The notes: generated by a model not told the origin, from the letters alone. 64,000 bases of DNA from Agrococcus sp. SGAir0287 (GCF_005484985.1 NZ_CP027942.1:1488001-1552000), one strand, 5' to 3'; positions 17,907 through 26,196 are shown, counted from the first letter of the stretch. Numbers and translations are program-made.

Positions 17907-19058
17907 TCAGTGCTCGAGCAGGCGTGCGAGTGGTCCGAAGGCGTCGATGGCGACGGCTGCGGCGCCCAGCAGGGCGCCGTCGTGCGGCGTCGAGGGCGCG
18001 ACGAGCCTCGGCAGGTGCAGCACCCGACCGGCGAGACGTTCCTCGAGCTGCGGCACGATCGTCGTCACGAGGGGCGCGAAGCTGCCCGAGAGCACGACGA
18101 CCTCGGGGTCGAGGATCGCGCAGAGGTTCGACAGCGCGACGGCGAACTCGTCGAGCACGCGGTGCGCGAGCGCGCCCGCCGCGTCGCCGTCGTGGATGCG
18201 GGCGAAGAGCGCCGCGAACGGGTCGTCGCCGACGAGGGCGATGCCGGCGTCGGCTGCGCGCCGCGCGAGGCCGATCGCGCCGAGCTGCGTCTCGAGGTCG
18301 CCGAAGTCGTCGTCGCGTCGCTGGAAGGGCGCCACGTCGAGCACCATGCGTCCGATCTGCCCGGCGAACCCTCGCGAGCCCTCCACGATGCGGCCGGCCT
18401 CGACGATACCGGCGCCGATGCCCTCGAAGACGGCGAGGGCGACGAGCGTCGAGGCGTCGCGGTGGCTCCCCCAGCGCGCCTCTGCGACGGCGATGAGGTT
18501 GGCGTCGTTCGCGACGGCGATCGGCGCGTCGATGCGTGCGCGCAGCAGGTCGGCGATGCGGACGCCGCGCCAGCGCAGCGCGGGCGCGAAGTCGATGGCG
18601 CCGTCCGGCTGGACGGGCCCCGGGATCGCCACGCCGATCGCCACGGGTGCGGGCGCCGCGGCGCGCCACGCGGTCTCGACGACGTCGAGGGTGTGCGCGA
18701 GCCGGTCGTCGGGCTCGAGGGAGGGAGGCTCGATGCGCTCGATCCGTCGCACGGCGCCGCCGAGGTCGACGAGTGCGACGCTCGTGTGCCGGTCGGCGAC
18801 GTCGACGGCGAGCACCGTCGCCGCGCTCTCGTCGACCTGGAGTCGACCGAGCGGCCTGCCGCCGCTCGGTCCGACGGCGCTCTCCTCGAGCAGCAGCCCC
18901 GCGTCGATGAGCGCCGAGACGGCGCGCGACACCGTCGCGACGCTGAGCCCCGTGCGCTCGGCGAGCTCGGCGCGCGACGCGCCGTGCGCGTCGCGGACGG
19001 CCTGCAGCACCGCGGCGCGGTTGCGGTGCGTCGTCGCCTCGGAGCCCATGGGCGCCAT
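17907..19058 (-). CDS. ROK-family transcriptional regulator
   Basis: 383-residue repressor with an N-terminal winged helix-turn-helix (ASRAELAERTGLSVATVSRAV, about residues 27-47) and a C-terminal ROK sugar-kinase-like domain (AVDVADRHTSVALVDL near 90; ANDANLIAVAEARWG near 200; GIGAGIVEAG near 225). Unlike most ROK proteins, it lacks the CxCGxxGC zinc cluster: after GFAGQIGRMVLDVAPF the sequence continues QRRDDDFGDLE with no cysteines. The phosphate-loop residues are also degenerate, so it is a sensor and not a kinase. It lies upstream of and in the same direction as the sugar ABC operon, its probable target. Start is 19058 (MAPMGSE) or the next ATG at 19049. Confidence 0.85.
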   Translation of the reverse strand: MAPMGSEATTHRNRAAVLQAVRDAHGASRAELAERTGLSVATVSRAVSALIDAGLLLEESAVGPSGGRPLGRLQVDESAATVLAVDVADRHTSVALVDLGGAVRRIERIEPPSLEPDDRLAHTLDVVETAWRAAAPAPVAIGVAIPGPVQPDGAIDFAPALRWRGVRIADLLRARIDAPIAVANDANLIAVAEARWGSHRDASTLVALAVFEGIGAGIVEAGRIVEGSRGFAGQIGRMVLDVAPFQRRDDDFGDLETQLGAIGLARRAADAGIALVGDDPFAALFARIHDGDAAGALAHRVLDEFAVALSNLCAILDPEVVVLSGSFAPLVTTIVPQLEERLAGRVLHLPRLVAPSTPHDGALLGAAAVAIDAFGPLARLLEH

Positions 19059-19092
19059 CTTGGCATCGAGGATTGCCCGCGGGCGTCTGGAC

Positions 19093-19146
19093 CGGTACAG
19101 TCTGTATCGGTACAGCACATCGGTACAGCACATCGGTACAGCACAT
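19093..19146. repeat. 13-bp tandem repeat in the ROK/LacI divergent region
   Basis: Three perfect head-to-tail copies of CGGTACAGCACAT at 19108-19146, preceded by a partial copy (CGGTACAG, 19093-19100) that forms a small palindrome TACAG-T-CTGTA at 19096-19106. It lies 35-88 bp upstream of the ROK start and 49-102 bp upstream of the small ORF at 19195. The 13-bp period is not a helical multiple, so bound proteins would spiral around the DNA. Confidence 0.85.
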
Positions 19147-19194
19147 CGGCGCCGATGACGCCGGCCGTGCCGCACCATCCGGAAGGAGACGACG

Positions 19195-19386
19195 ATGGAC
19201 CCCCTCATGCTCACCTCGATCACGCTCCTGGCGCGTCGGGAGGGCTGGCACGAGCCGACGCCCACGCCCCGTCGTGCGCGGCTCGCGCCGCTGCGAATGC
19301 GCCTGGCCACCGCGTTGCGCGCGCTCGCCGTGCGCATCGAGCCCGTCCGGGCCTGCGACGCGGTCCCCGCCGTCGCCGCGCGGTGA
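19195..19386 (+). CDS. hypothetical 63-residue basic protein upstream of lacI
   Basis: Small ORF with an excellent ribosome site (GGAAGGAGAC, 19181-19190) spaced correctly for its ATG, directly downstream of the tandem-repeat regulatory region. The product is Arg-rich with an amphipathic, possibly helical centre (APLRMRLATALRALAVRIEP); it has one Cys and no recognisable domain. Its stop overlaps an in-frame GTG of the LacI reading frame (GTGA at 19383), so it could act as a leader cistron that couples LacI translation. I do not recognise a family. The alternative is that it is a chance ORF within the lacI leader. Confidence 0.5.
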   Translation: MDPLMLTSITLLARREGWHEPTPTPRRARLAPLRMRLATALRALAVRIEPVRACDAVPAVAAR

Positions 19387-19457
19387 CGAGCCTCGCGAGC
19401 GCGGACGCGGCAGGATGGATGCCGGGCGCCGAGCGGCGCCCATCCGAGGAGGCTCCC

Positions 19458-20534
19458 CTGGCTCGCGTGACGCTGCAGACGATCGCCGACGAGGTCGGCG
19501 TCAGCCGCATGACCGTCTCGAACGCCTTCTCCCGGCCCGACCAGCTCTCCGCCGAGCTGCGCGAGCGCATCCTCGACGTCGCCGCATCGCTCGGCTACGC
19601 CGGCCCCGATCCGTCCGCGAGAGCCCTCGCACGGGGCCGCACCGGCGTCGTCGGCGTGCTGCTCGAGTCCCCGCGCGACGCGTTCCGCGACGACGTCGCC
19701 GTGGGCTTCGTGCGCGCCGCCGCCGGCGCGCTCGCCGACGCCGGCTACTCGCTCGCGCTGCTGCACTCGACCGCCGGCGGCGAGACGATGCCGGCGCGCG
19801 ACGTCGCGATGGACGGCGCGATCGTCTACGCCTGCTCCCCGAGCGACGAGTCCGTGCAGCAGCTGCTGCACCGACGCATCCCCACCGTGCGCGTCGAGGG
19901 CGGCCCGATCCCCGGGGTCGTCGACGTCGCCATCGACGACGCGACCGGCGCACGCGCGGCGGCGCAGCACCTCGTCGACCTCGGGCACCGCGACGTCGCG
20001 ATCGTCACCACGGGCGTCGACGCCGACGGTGCGCGCTGGGACGCGCCGCAGCCGACGTCGCTGGCGCCCATCCATCGCCGCCTCGACGGCTGGTTCGCCG
20101 CGCTGGGGCCCGCGGGCATCCGCCCCCGCGTCGTCGGCACCGCGGGCACGCAGATCGACCGGACGCTGCAGGACCGCATCGGCGTGCTGCTCGACGATCC
20201 GCCCACGGCCGTGCTCGCCTACTCGGACCTCGCGGCGCTCGAGGTGCTCGAGGCCGCCCGGCTCCGGGGCATCCCCGTGCCCGGTCGGCTCTCCGTCGTC
20301 GGCTTCGACGACAACCCCATCGCCGAGCGCATCCGGCCTCCCCTCACGACCGTGCGGCAGGACACCCAGGCGAAGGGCGAGACCGCCGCGCGCGTGCTGC
20401 TCGCGCAGATCGCCGGCGAGCGCGTCGAGGCACCGGCCCCGCTGCCGACGCGGCTCGTCGTGCGCTTGACGACGGCACCGCCCGCGGCTTCGCGCAGCGC
20501 GGACACGAGGCGAGTCGAGGAGCCCCGCGCGTAG
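19458..20534 (+). CDS. LacI-family transcriptional regulator
   Basis: 358-residue repressor. The N-terminal helix-turn-helix VTLQTIADEVGVSRMTVSNAFSR and hinge helix region (ILDVAASLGYAGPDPSARAL, about 44-64) are classic LacI. The rest is a periplasmic-binding-protein-like effector domain ending LSVVGFDDNPIAERIRPPLTTV. The frame is open upstream (ATG 19419, GTG 19383), but family proteins begin MARVTL; here that first residue is a CTG at 19458, preceded by GAGGAGG (19446-19452) at 5-nt spacing, so I infer a CTG start. A GTG at 19467 is the other option. It is divergent from the ROK gene, and either or both may control the sugar operon. Confidence 0.85.
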   Translation: MARVTLQTIADEVGVSRMTVSNAFSRPDQLSAELRERILDVAASLGYAGPDPSARALARGRTGVVGVLLESPRDAFRDDVAVGFVRAAAGALADAGYSLALLHSTAGGETMPARDVAMDGAIVYACSPSDESVQQLLHRRIPTVRVEGGPIPGVVDVAIDDATGARAAAQHLVDLGHRDVAIVTTGVDADGARWDAPQPTSLAPIHRRLDGWFAALGPAGIRPRVVGTAGTQIDRTLQDRIGVLLDDPPTAVLAYSDLAALEVLEAARLRGIPVPGRLSVVGFDDNPIAERIRPPLTTVRQDTQAKGETAARVLLAQIAGERVEAPAPLPTRLVVRLTTAPPAASRSADTRRVEEPRA

Positions 20535-20537
20535 GGT
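20532..20537 (+). promoter_or_regulatory. leaderless-type -10 for the 118-residue protein
   Basis: TAGGGT (TANNNT) ends 6 nt before the GTG at 20544 and overlaps the lacI stop codon. The position fits a leaderless transcript, and no ribosome site is present at proper spacing. Confidence 0.4.
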
Positions 20538-20543
20538 GGACGA

Positions 20544-20900
20544 GTGACCCAGCAGCCCGCTCCGCACCCGTCGCCGCAGCGACGCGCGAGCCTCGAGGTG
20601 CTGCGCGCGGAGGCCGCCGACGAGCGCTCCGTGCTCGTCGAGGAGCGCCTGCGCGCTGGCGAGGACCCGTGGGACTTCATGGCCGACCTGCCGAGCGTCG
20701 ACGAGCTCGTCGTGCTGCTGCTGCGCTCCGAGCGCATCCTGCCGCCCGGCGCAGTCCGACCCGACCAGGACGTCAGCGACGTCGTGCTGCGCCGCATCGC
20801 CGCCGACTACCCGCCGCTCGCGACGACCGTGTGGTCGATGCTCTCGGAGGCGGAGTCGGTGCGCGCCTGGGCGCCGCGCATCCGCCGCGTCGGGCGCTGA
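20544..20900 (+). CDS. conserved actinobacterial hypothetical protein
   Basis: 118-residue soluble, mostly helical protein with no recognised domain. The core RRASLEVLRAEAADERSVLVEERL (about residues 13-36) and DPWDFMADLPSVDELVVLLLRSERILP (about 42-69) look like a conserved small family I have seen in Microbacteriaceae, but I cannot name a function. Start is GTG at 20544. It ends 19 nt before a strong hairpin and converges on the SUF cluster, so it is probably a monocistronic gene. Confidence 0.7.
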   Translation: MTQQPAPHPSPQRRASLEVLRAEAADERSVLVEERLRAGEDPWDFMADLPSVDELVVLLLRSERILPPGAVRPDQDVSDVVLRRIAADYPPLATTVWSMLSEAESVRAWAPRIRRVGR

Positions 20901-20919
20901 CCGCTCGCGCGACGAGACG

Positions 20920-20959
20920 CATGCAGGGCGCAGCACCGAACGGTGCTGCGCCCTGCATG
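20920..20959. terminator. bidirectional hairpin between the hypothetical gene and the SUF cluster
   Basis: Perfect 18-bp inverted repeat: arms CATGCAGGGCGCAGCACC (20920-20937) and its complement (20942-20959), loop GAAC. No T-tract, as is usual in high-GC actinobacteria. It lies between convergent transcripts. Confidence 0.75.
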
Positions 20960-20970
20960 GCGGGTGGCTG

Positions 20971-20988
20971 TCAGATGGTGAAGCCCAG
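20971..20988 (-). pseudogene. duplicated 3' end of sufT (LGFTI-stop)
   Basis: Read on the minus strand this encodes LGFTI followed by TGA, the same five residues that end sufT at 21009-21026 (LGFTI then TAG). The differences are synonymous (ACC for ACG, CTG for CTC, TGA for TAG). The copies are 38 bp apart and in different frames, so this looks like a remnant of an earlier 3' end rather than a gene. Confidence 0.5.
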
Positions 20989-21008
20989 ATCGCTCGCTGC
21001 GCTCGGTG

Positions 21009-21341
21009 CTAGATCGTGAAGCCGAGCGCCCTCATCATCTCCCGGCCGTCCTCCGTGATCCGCTCGGGACCCCACGGCGGCATCCAGACCCAGTTGATGC
21101 GGAAGCGGGCGACGATGCCGTCGAGCTTGTCGGCGATCTCCGTCTCGATGACGTCGGTGAGCGGGCAGCCCGCGCTCGTCAGCGTCATGGAGATGACGAG
21201 CGCCTCCTGCTCGTCGTCCCACGCGAGGTCGTAGATGAGGCCGAGGTCGACGATGTTGACGTCGAGCTCGGGGTCGACGACGCCCTTCAGGGCCTCGCTC
21301 GCCTCGTCGAACAGCTCTGGTGCGAGCTCGGTGACTGCCAT
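21009..21341 (-). CDS. sufT: SufT / MIP18-family (DUF59) Fe-S assembly factor
   Basis: 110-residue protein of the DUF59 (MIP18/PaaD-like) family, which assists iron-sulfur cluster maturation. The core motif is VVDPELDVNIVDLGLIYDL (about residues 21-39), followed by SMTLTSAGCPLTDVIETEI (about 51-69) with the conserved reactive Cys, and WVWMPPWGPERITEDGREMMRALGFTI at the end. It is the last gene of the suf operon and its ATG overlaps the sufC stop (ATGA). It could be called SufT or simply a metal-sulfur cluster biosynthetic protein; the operon position supports the first. A vestigial copy of its last codons lies 38 bp downstream. Confidence 0.9.
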   Translation of the reverse strand: MAVTELAPELFDEASEALKGVVDPELDVNIVDLGLIYDLAWDDEQEALVISMTLTSAGCPLTDVIETEIADKLDGIVARFRINWVWMPPWGPERITEDGREMMRALGFTI

Positions 21342-22099
21342 CAGACTCCTGCCTTCAGGTACCGATCGTAGCCCTCGTCCTCCAGACGCTCCGCGAGCTC
21401 CTTGCCGCCCTGCTCCGCGACCTTGCCGTCGACGAAGACGTGCACGAAGTCGGGCTGGATGTAGCGGAGGATGCGCGTGTAGTGCGTGATGAGGAGCACG
21501 CCCATGTCGGTCTTGCCCTTGACGCGATTGACGCCCTCGCTCACGATGCGCAGCGCGTCGACGTCGAGGCCCGAGTCGGTCTCGTCGAGCACGGCCAGCC
21601 TCGGCTGCAGCAGCTCGAGCTGCAGGATCTCGTGGCGCTTCTTCTCGCCGCCGGAGAAGCCCTCGTTGACGTTGCGCTCGGAGAACGACGAGTCCATGCG
21701 CAGCTCGCCCATCGCCTCGCGCACCGATGCGATCCAGGGGCGCAGCTGCGGCGCCTCGCCGTCGATCGCCGTCTTCGCGGTGCGGAGGAAGTTCGACACC
21801 GTGACGCCGGGGATCTCCACCGGGTACTGCATGGCGAGGAAGACGCCGGCGCGGGCGCGCTCGTCGACGCTCATCGCGAGCACGTCCTGCCCGTCGAACG
21901 TGATCGATCCGCCGTCGACCCGATAGCGCGGGTGGCCCGCGATCGTGTACGCGAGCGTCGACTTGCCCGAGCCGTTCGGGCCCATGACCGCGTGGATCTC
22001 GCCCGAGCTGATCGTCAGGTCGACGCCCTTCAGGATGGGCTTCGAACCCTGCTCGGTCTCGATCGAGACCTGCAGGTCCTTGATCTCCAGGGTGCTCAC
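21341..22099 (-). CDS. sufC: SufC, Fe-S cluster assembly ATPase
   Basis: 252-residue ABC-type ATPase that powers the SufBCD scaffold for Fe-S cluster assembly in the cytoplasm. Walker A GPNGSGKST (about residues 40-48); the Q-loop region FLAMQYPVEIPGV (about 88-100), which is SufC-specific; signature FSGGEKKRHEILQ (about 149-161); and Walker B LAVLDETDSGLDVDAL, with the SufC-type DETDSGLD. It starts at GTG with an AAGGAG site and lies one nucleotide downstream of the ferredoxin stop, so it is in the suf operon. Confidence 0.96.
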   Translation of the reverse strand: MSTLEIKDLQVSIETEQGSKPILKGVDLTISSGEIHAVMGPNGSGKSTLAYTIAGHPRYRVDGGSITFDGQDVLAMSVDERARAGVFLAMQYPVEIPGVTVSNFLRTAKTAIDGEAPQLRPWIASVREAMGELRMDSSFSERNVNEGFSGGEKKRHEILQLELLQPRLAVLDETDSGLDVDALRIVSEGVNRVKGKTDMGVLLITHYTRILRYIQPDFVHVFVDGKVAEQGGKELAERLEDEGYDRYLKAGV

Positions 22100-22100
22100 G

Positions 22101-22454
22101 TCAGCTCCTTCCGTCGGCCTCGCGGCCGGACACGTCGATGGGGGTGGTGACGTCGACGAGCACGTCGTCGCCGTCGATCGTCACCGGATAGACCGGCACC
22201 GGCTCGTAGGCCGGCAGGTTGAGGGGGCGGCCGGTGCGCAGCGAGAAGCGCGATCCGTGCGCCCAGCACTCGAGGGTGTCGTCCTCGACGAAGCCCTCGG
22301 ACAGCGAGATGTCGCCGTGGGTGCAGCGGTCGCCGAGCGCGTGGATCTCGCCCGCGGAGTCGCGCACGATCGACACGGCGATGCCGCCGACGTCGACCTT
22401 GCGCGGCTCGGAGACGCTCACCTCGGCGACCGAGCAGACGCGGGTGGCGCTCAT
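22101..22454 (-). CDS. Rieske-type ferredoxin of the SUF cluster
   Basis: 117-residue Rieske [2Fe-2S] protein of the non-haem iron oxygenase ferredoxin type commonly found inside actinobacterial suf operons. The ligand motifs are CTHGDISL (Cys-x-His, about residues 44-51) and CWAHGSRFSLRTG (Cys-x2-His, about 63-75). No signal peptide or membrane anchor is present, so it is cytoplasmic and probably supplies electrons or is an assembly accessory. The ATG overlaps the sufD stop (ATGA). Confidence 0.92.
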   Translation of the reverse strand: MSATRVCSVAEVSVSEPRKVDVGGIAVSIVRDSAGEIHALGDRCTHGDISLSEGFVEDDTLECWAHGSRFSLRTGRPLNLPAYEPVPVYPVTIDGDDVLVDVTTPIDVSGREADGRS

Positions 22455-23698
22455 GCCCCCGCCCGCGAGGCGGGCGCGAGGCCGGCGCCGCGAGCGATTT
22501 CGGCCTCGATGTCGGCGGCGAGGCGCTCCTCGAGCTCGGGCACGCCGATGCGCTGCACGATCTCCATGAGGAAGCCGACGACGACGAGGCGGCGCGCCTG
22601 CTCCTCGGGGATGCCGCGCGCCTGCAGGTAGAACAGCTGCTCGTCGTCGAAGCGACCCGTGGCGGACGCGTGGCCCGCGCCGGCGATGTCGCCCGTCTCG
22701 ATCTCGAGGTTCGGGATCGAGTCGGCGCGCGTGCCGTCGGTGAGGACGAGGTTCTGGTTCTTCTCGTACGAGTCGGTGCCCGTGGCGCCCTGGCCGATGA
22801 GCACGTCGCCGATCCACACCGTGCGCGCGCCCCGACCCTGCAACGCGCCCTTGTACAGCACGTCGCCCTTCGTCGAGACGCCCTCGTGGTGCAGGTAGAC
22901 CTGCGACTCGAGGTGCTGACCGGCGTCGGCGAAGGCGAGGCCGAGCATGTCGCCCTCGGCGCCCTCGCCCGCGAGGCGCATCGACGGGTTCACGCGCACG
23001 GCGCCGCCGCCGAACGAGATCACGACGTGCTTGAGGTACGCGCCGGCGCCGACGACCGCCTGGTGCGACGCCGCGTGGACCGCGGAGTCGTCCCACGACT
23101 GCACCGACACGACCGTGAGGCGGGCGCCGTCGCGCACGAGGATCTCGACGTTCTGCGCGTATGCCGCCGACCCGTCGTGCTCGAGCACGACGATCGCCTC
23201 GCTGCCCGGCAGCGCCTCGATCACGACGTGCGCGTTCGCGTGCCGTCCCTCGCCGGTGCCGTGGATGCGCGCGACGAGCGGCTCGGCGAGCGACTCGCCC
23301 TCCGGGATGCGCACGTGCAGCGCGTTCGCGCAGCGCTTCCACGCGATCGCCGCGACGACGTCCTCCGGCTGGAAGATCTCGCCGCGCACGGCAGCGTCGT
23401 GGCCCGTCGACTCGACGAGGTACGCCTCGAGCGCCGACACGTCATAGGTGACGCCGGCGTCGTCGCCCGACTCGGTGTCCTCGTCGACGAAGAGCGGCGC
23501 GAGGCGCGCCACGTCGGACAGCTTCCAGTTCACCTCGCGACCCGTCGGGGTGCCGAAGTCGGCGGGCTCGAACGACGTCGGCCGCTCGGAACGCGTCTGC
23601 ACCGGCACGGCGCTGCGCTCGCGGCGCGCGGGCTCGGTCGACGCGGCGCCTGCGGCGCGCTCGGTGGTGTCTACGGTGCTGGTCTCAGCCGTGGTCAT
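22451..23698 (-). CDS. sufD: SufD, Fe-S cluster assembly scaffold subunit
   Basis: 415-residue SufD, which pairs with SufB and SufC to form the SufBC2D scaffold. The N-terminal about 50 residues are variable and Thr/Ala-rich. The beta-helix core carries the family end region: GRGARTVWIGDVLIGQGATGTDSYEKNQNLVLTDGTRADSIPNLEIET (about residues 290-337, read in parts) and HASATGRFDDEQLFYLQARGI, with the conserved His near residue 345. Start ATG at 23698 overlaps the sufB stop; stop overlaps the ferredoxin start. Its length is slightly above typical because of the N-terminal extension. Confidence 0.95.
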   Translation of the reverse strand: MTTAETSTVDTTERAAGAASTEPARRERSAVPVQTRSERPTSFEPADFGTPTGREVNWKLSDVARLAPLFVDEDTESGDDAGVTYDVSALEAYLVESTGHDAAVRGEIFQPEDVVAAIAWKRCANALHVRIPEGESLAEPLVARIHGTGEGRHANAHVVIEALPGSEAIVVLEHDGSAAYAQNVEILVRDGARLTVVSVQSWDDSAVHAASHQAVVGAGAYLKHVVISFGGGAVRVNPSMRLAGEGAEGDMLGLAFADAGQHLESQVYLHHEGVSTKGDVLYKGALQGRGARTVWIGDVLIGQGATGTDSYEKNQNLVLTDGTRADSIPNLEIETGDIAGAGHASATGRFDDEQLFYLQARGIPEEQARRLVVVGFLMEIVQRIGVPELEERLAADIEAEIARGAGLAPASRAGA

Positions 23699-25116
23699 CA
23701 GCCGACGGATCCTTCCATGCTCATCTCGATGAGCTTGTTGAGCTCGAGCGCGTACTCCATGGGCAGCTCGCGGGCGATGGGCTCGATGAAGCCGCGCACG
23801 ATCATGGCCATGGCCTCGTCCTCGGGCATGCCGCGGCTCATGAGGTAGAACAGCTGCTCCTCGGAGACCTTCGACACGGTCGCCTCGTGGCCGAGCACGA
23901 CGTCGTCGACGCGGATGTCGATCGCCGGATACGTGTCGGAGCGCGAGATCGTGTCGACGAGCAGCGCGTCGCAGCGCACGGTGTTGGCCGAATGGTGCGC
24001 GTTCGCATCCACCCGCACCTCGCCGCGATAGCCGGCGCGGCCTCCGCCGCGGGCGATCGACTTCGAGACGATCGACGACGTCGTGTGCGGCGCCATGTGG
24101 ATCATCTTCGCGCCGGCGTCCTGGTGCTGTCCCGGGCCCGCGAAGGCCACCGAGAGCGTCTCGCCCTTGGCCCGCTCGCCCGCGAGGTAGATCGACGGGT
24201 ACTTCATCGTCACCTTGGAGCCGATGTTGCCGTCGATCCACTCCATCGTCGCGCCCTCGTGCGCGATGGCGCGCTTCGTGACGAGGTTGTAGACGTTGCT
24301 CGACCAGTTCTGGATCGTCGTGTAGCGGACGCGGGCGTCCTTCTTGACGATGATCTCGACGACGGCGGAGTGCAGCGAGTCGGACGAGTAGATCGGCGCC
24401 GTGCAGCCCTCGATGTAGTGCACGTACGAGCCCTCGTCGGCGATGATGAGCGTCCGCTCGAACTGGCCCATGTTCTCCGTGTTGATGCGGAAGTAGGCCT
24501 GCAGCGGGATCTCGACGTGGACGCCCTTCGGCACGTAGACGAACGAGCCGCCCGACCACACCGCCGTGTTGAGCGCCGCGAACTTGTTGTCGCCGGAGGG
24601 GATGACCGAGCCGAAGTACTCCTCGAAGAACTCCGGGTGCTCCTTGAGCGCCGTGTCGGTGTCCATGAAGATGACGCCCTGGTCCTCGAGCTCCTGCTGG
24701 ATCGAGTGGTACACGACCTCGGACTCGTACTGCGCGGCGACGCCCGCGACGAGGCGGGCGCGCTCGGCCTCGGGGATGCCGAGCCGGTCGTACGTGTTGC
24801 GGATGTCCTCGGGAAGGTCCTCCCACGTCTGCGCCTGCTTCTCGCTCGAGCGCACGAAGTACTTGATGTGGTCGAAGTCGATGCCGGACAGGTCGGCGCC
24901 CCACGTCGGCATGGGCTTGCGCTCGAAGAGCTGCAGCGCCTTGAGGCGGCGCTCGCGCATCCACGCGGGCTCGGACTTGAGGTCGGAGATCTCCTCCACC
25001 ACCTGCGGGCTGAGGCCGCGCTTGGCGATCGCTCCCGCCTCGTCGGAGTCGTGCCAGCCGAACTCGTACTGGCCGAGTCCCTCCAGCTCCGGTCGGTCGA
25101 TCAGCACGTCGGCCAT
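23698..25116 (-). CDS. sufB: SufB, Fe-S cluster assembly scaffold subunit
   Basis: 472-residue SufB, first gene of this suf operon. Recognisable family stretches are [23 protein letters not shown] (about residues 73-95), [30 protein letters not shown] (about 150-179, in parts), [20 protein letters not shown] with the conserved Cys near residue 237, and [22 protein letters not shown] near the C-terminus. The start is ATG at 25116 with GAGGTGAGGGG upstream. No SufR-type regulator, cysteine desulfurase (sufS) or sufU is in the window; sulfur supply must be encoded elsewhere. It is divergent from ctaA across a 183-bp region. Confidence 0.96.
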   Translation of the reverse strand: MADVLIDRPELEGLGQYEFGWHDSDEAGAIAKRGLSPQVVEEISDLKSEPAWMRERRLKALQLFERKPMPTWGADLSGIDFDHIKYFVRSSEKQAQTWEDLPEDIRNTYDRLGIPEAERARLVAGVAAQYESEVVYHSIQQELEDQGVIFMDTDTALKEHPEFFEEYFGSVIPSGDNKFAALNTAVWSGGSFVYVPKGVHVEIPLQAYFRINTENMGQFERTLIIADEGSYVHYIEGCTAPIYSSDSLHSAVVEIIVKKDARVRYTTIQNWSSNVYNLVTKRAIAHEGATMEWIDGNIGSKVTMKYPSIYLAGERAKGETLSVAFAGPGQHQDAGAKMIHMAPHTTSSIVSKSIARGGGRAGYRGEVRVDANAHHSANTVRCDALLVDTISRSDTYPAIDIRVDDVVLGHEATVSKVSEEQLFYLMSRGMPEDEAMAMIVRGFIEPIARELPMEYALELNKLIEMSMEGSVG

Positions 25117-25299
25117 CGCTCCCCCTCACCTCTCGAAGTCTGCAAACGGATGGGCCGATCCCGCCATTCCGCGCGCACCGACGAGCGGTGGCAGACTGGG
25201 AGGGCTGATGGGCGCAGCCCGAACGGGCGTCATCCGTCCCACCAGCCTATCGTGACCCGCCCACGCGCACGGGATCCCATTGCGCTGAGAGAGAGCACC

Positions 25300-26196
25300 G
25301 TGACCCGCGGCATCCGCATCGCCAGCGTCGCCACCCTCGCGTCGCAGATCCTCATCGTCGGCACCGGTGGTGCCGTGCGCCTCACCGGCTCCGGCCTCGG
25401 CTGCACGACGTGGCCGTCCTGCGAGCCCGGCTCGTTCACGCCCGTGCCCGAGCAGGGCATCCACGGCATCATCGAGTTCGCGAACCGCGTCATGGGCGGC
25501 GCCGTGCTGCTCATCGCGCTCGTCATGCTCGTGCTCGCGATCGTGCACCGCCGCCGCCACCCGGGCGTGCTGCCGCTCGCGATCGTCGTCGTGCTGGGCA
25601 CGATCGCGCAGGCGCTCATCGGCGCCGTCGTCGTCTTCCTGCATCTGCGGCCCGACACCGTCGGCATCCACTTCGCCTTGTCCGCGGTGCTCGTCGGGGT
25701 CGCGGCGTGGATGGCGTGGCGCGTCTTCCGCGGCCGCCGCGCGCGCTTCGGCGGCACGCTCGCCCAGCGCGCCCTCATGCTCGGCACCGCCGTCATGGTG
25801 CCGGTCGTCGTCGTCGTCGGCATCCTCACGACGGGTTCGGGCCCGCACGCCGGCGACGGCGGCACGGCGCGCAACGGACTCGACCCCGAGGTCATGCAGC
25901 ACGTCCACGCCCTGCCCGCCTACGCGCTCCTCGCGCTCGCCGTCGGCCTCCTCCTCGTCGGCTGGCGACTGCGGCCCTTCGGCATCTGGGCAGGGACGCT
26001 CCTCGCCCTGCTCGTGACGCAGGCGACGATCGGCATCGTGCAGTCGAACCTCGGCCTGCCGATCGCGCTCGTCGGGGCGCACATGGTCCTGTCGGTCATG
26101 ATCGTCGCCACGACGGTGCTCGCGGCGCTGTCGCTGCGCGTGCCTGCGGCGCAGGGCGTCGAGGTCGACGACGTCCGCGAGCCCGTCGCCGCCTGA
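25300..26196 (+). CDS. ctaA: haem A synthase (COX15/CtaA)
   Basis: 298-residue eight-helix membrane enzyme that oxidises haem O to haem A for aa3-type cytochrome oxidase. Two homologous four-helix halves are visible. The first contains GGAVRLTGSGLGCTTWPSCEPGSF (about residues 25-48), with a Cys pair near the first haem-binding helix; GIHGIIEFANRVMG (His near 55); and HFALSAVLV (His near 125). The second has MQHVHALPAYALLA (His near 204) and GAHMVLSVMIVA (His near 266). The start is GTG at 25300 after GAGAGAGAG. It is divergent from sufB and upstream of the phosphatase gene. Confidence 0.94.
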   Translation: MTRGIRIASVATLASQILIVGTGGAVRLTGSGLGCTTWPSCEPGSFTPVPEQGIHGIIEFANRVMGGAVLLIALVMLVLAIVHRRRHPGVLPLAIVVVLGTIAQALIGAVVVFLHLRPDTVGIHFALSAVLVGVAAWMAWRVFRGRRARFGGTLAQRALMLGTAVMVPVVVVVGILTTGSGPHAGDGGTARNGLDPEVMQHVHALPAYALLALAVGLLLVGWRLRPFGIWAGTLLALLVTQATIGIVQSNLGLPIALVGAHMVLSVMIVATTVLAALSLRVPAAQGVEVDDVREPVAA

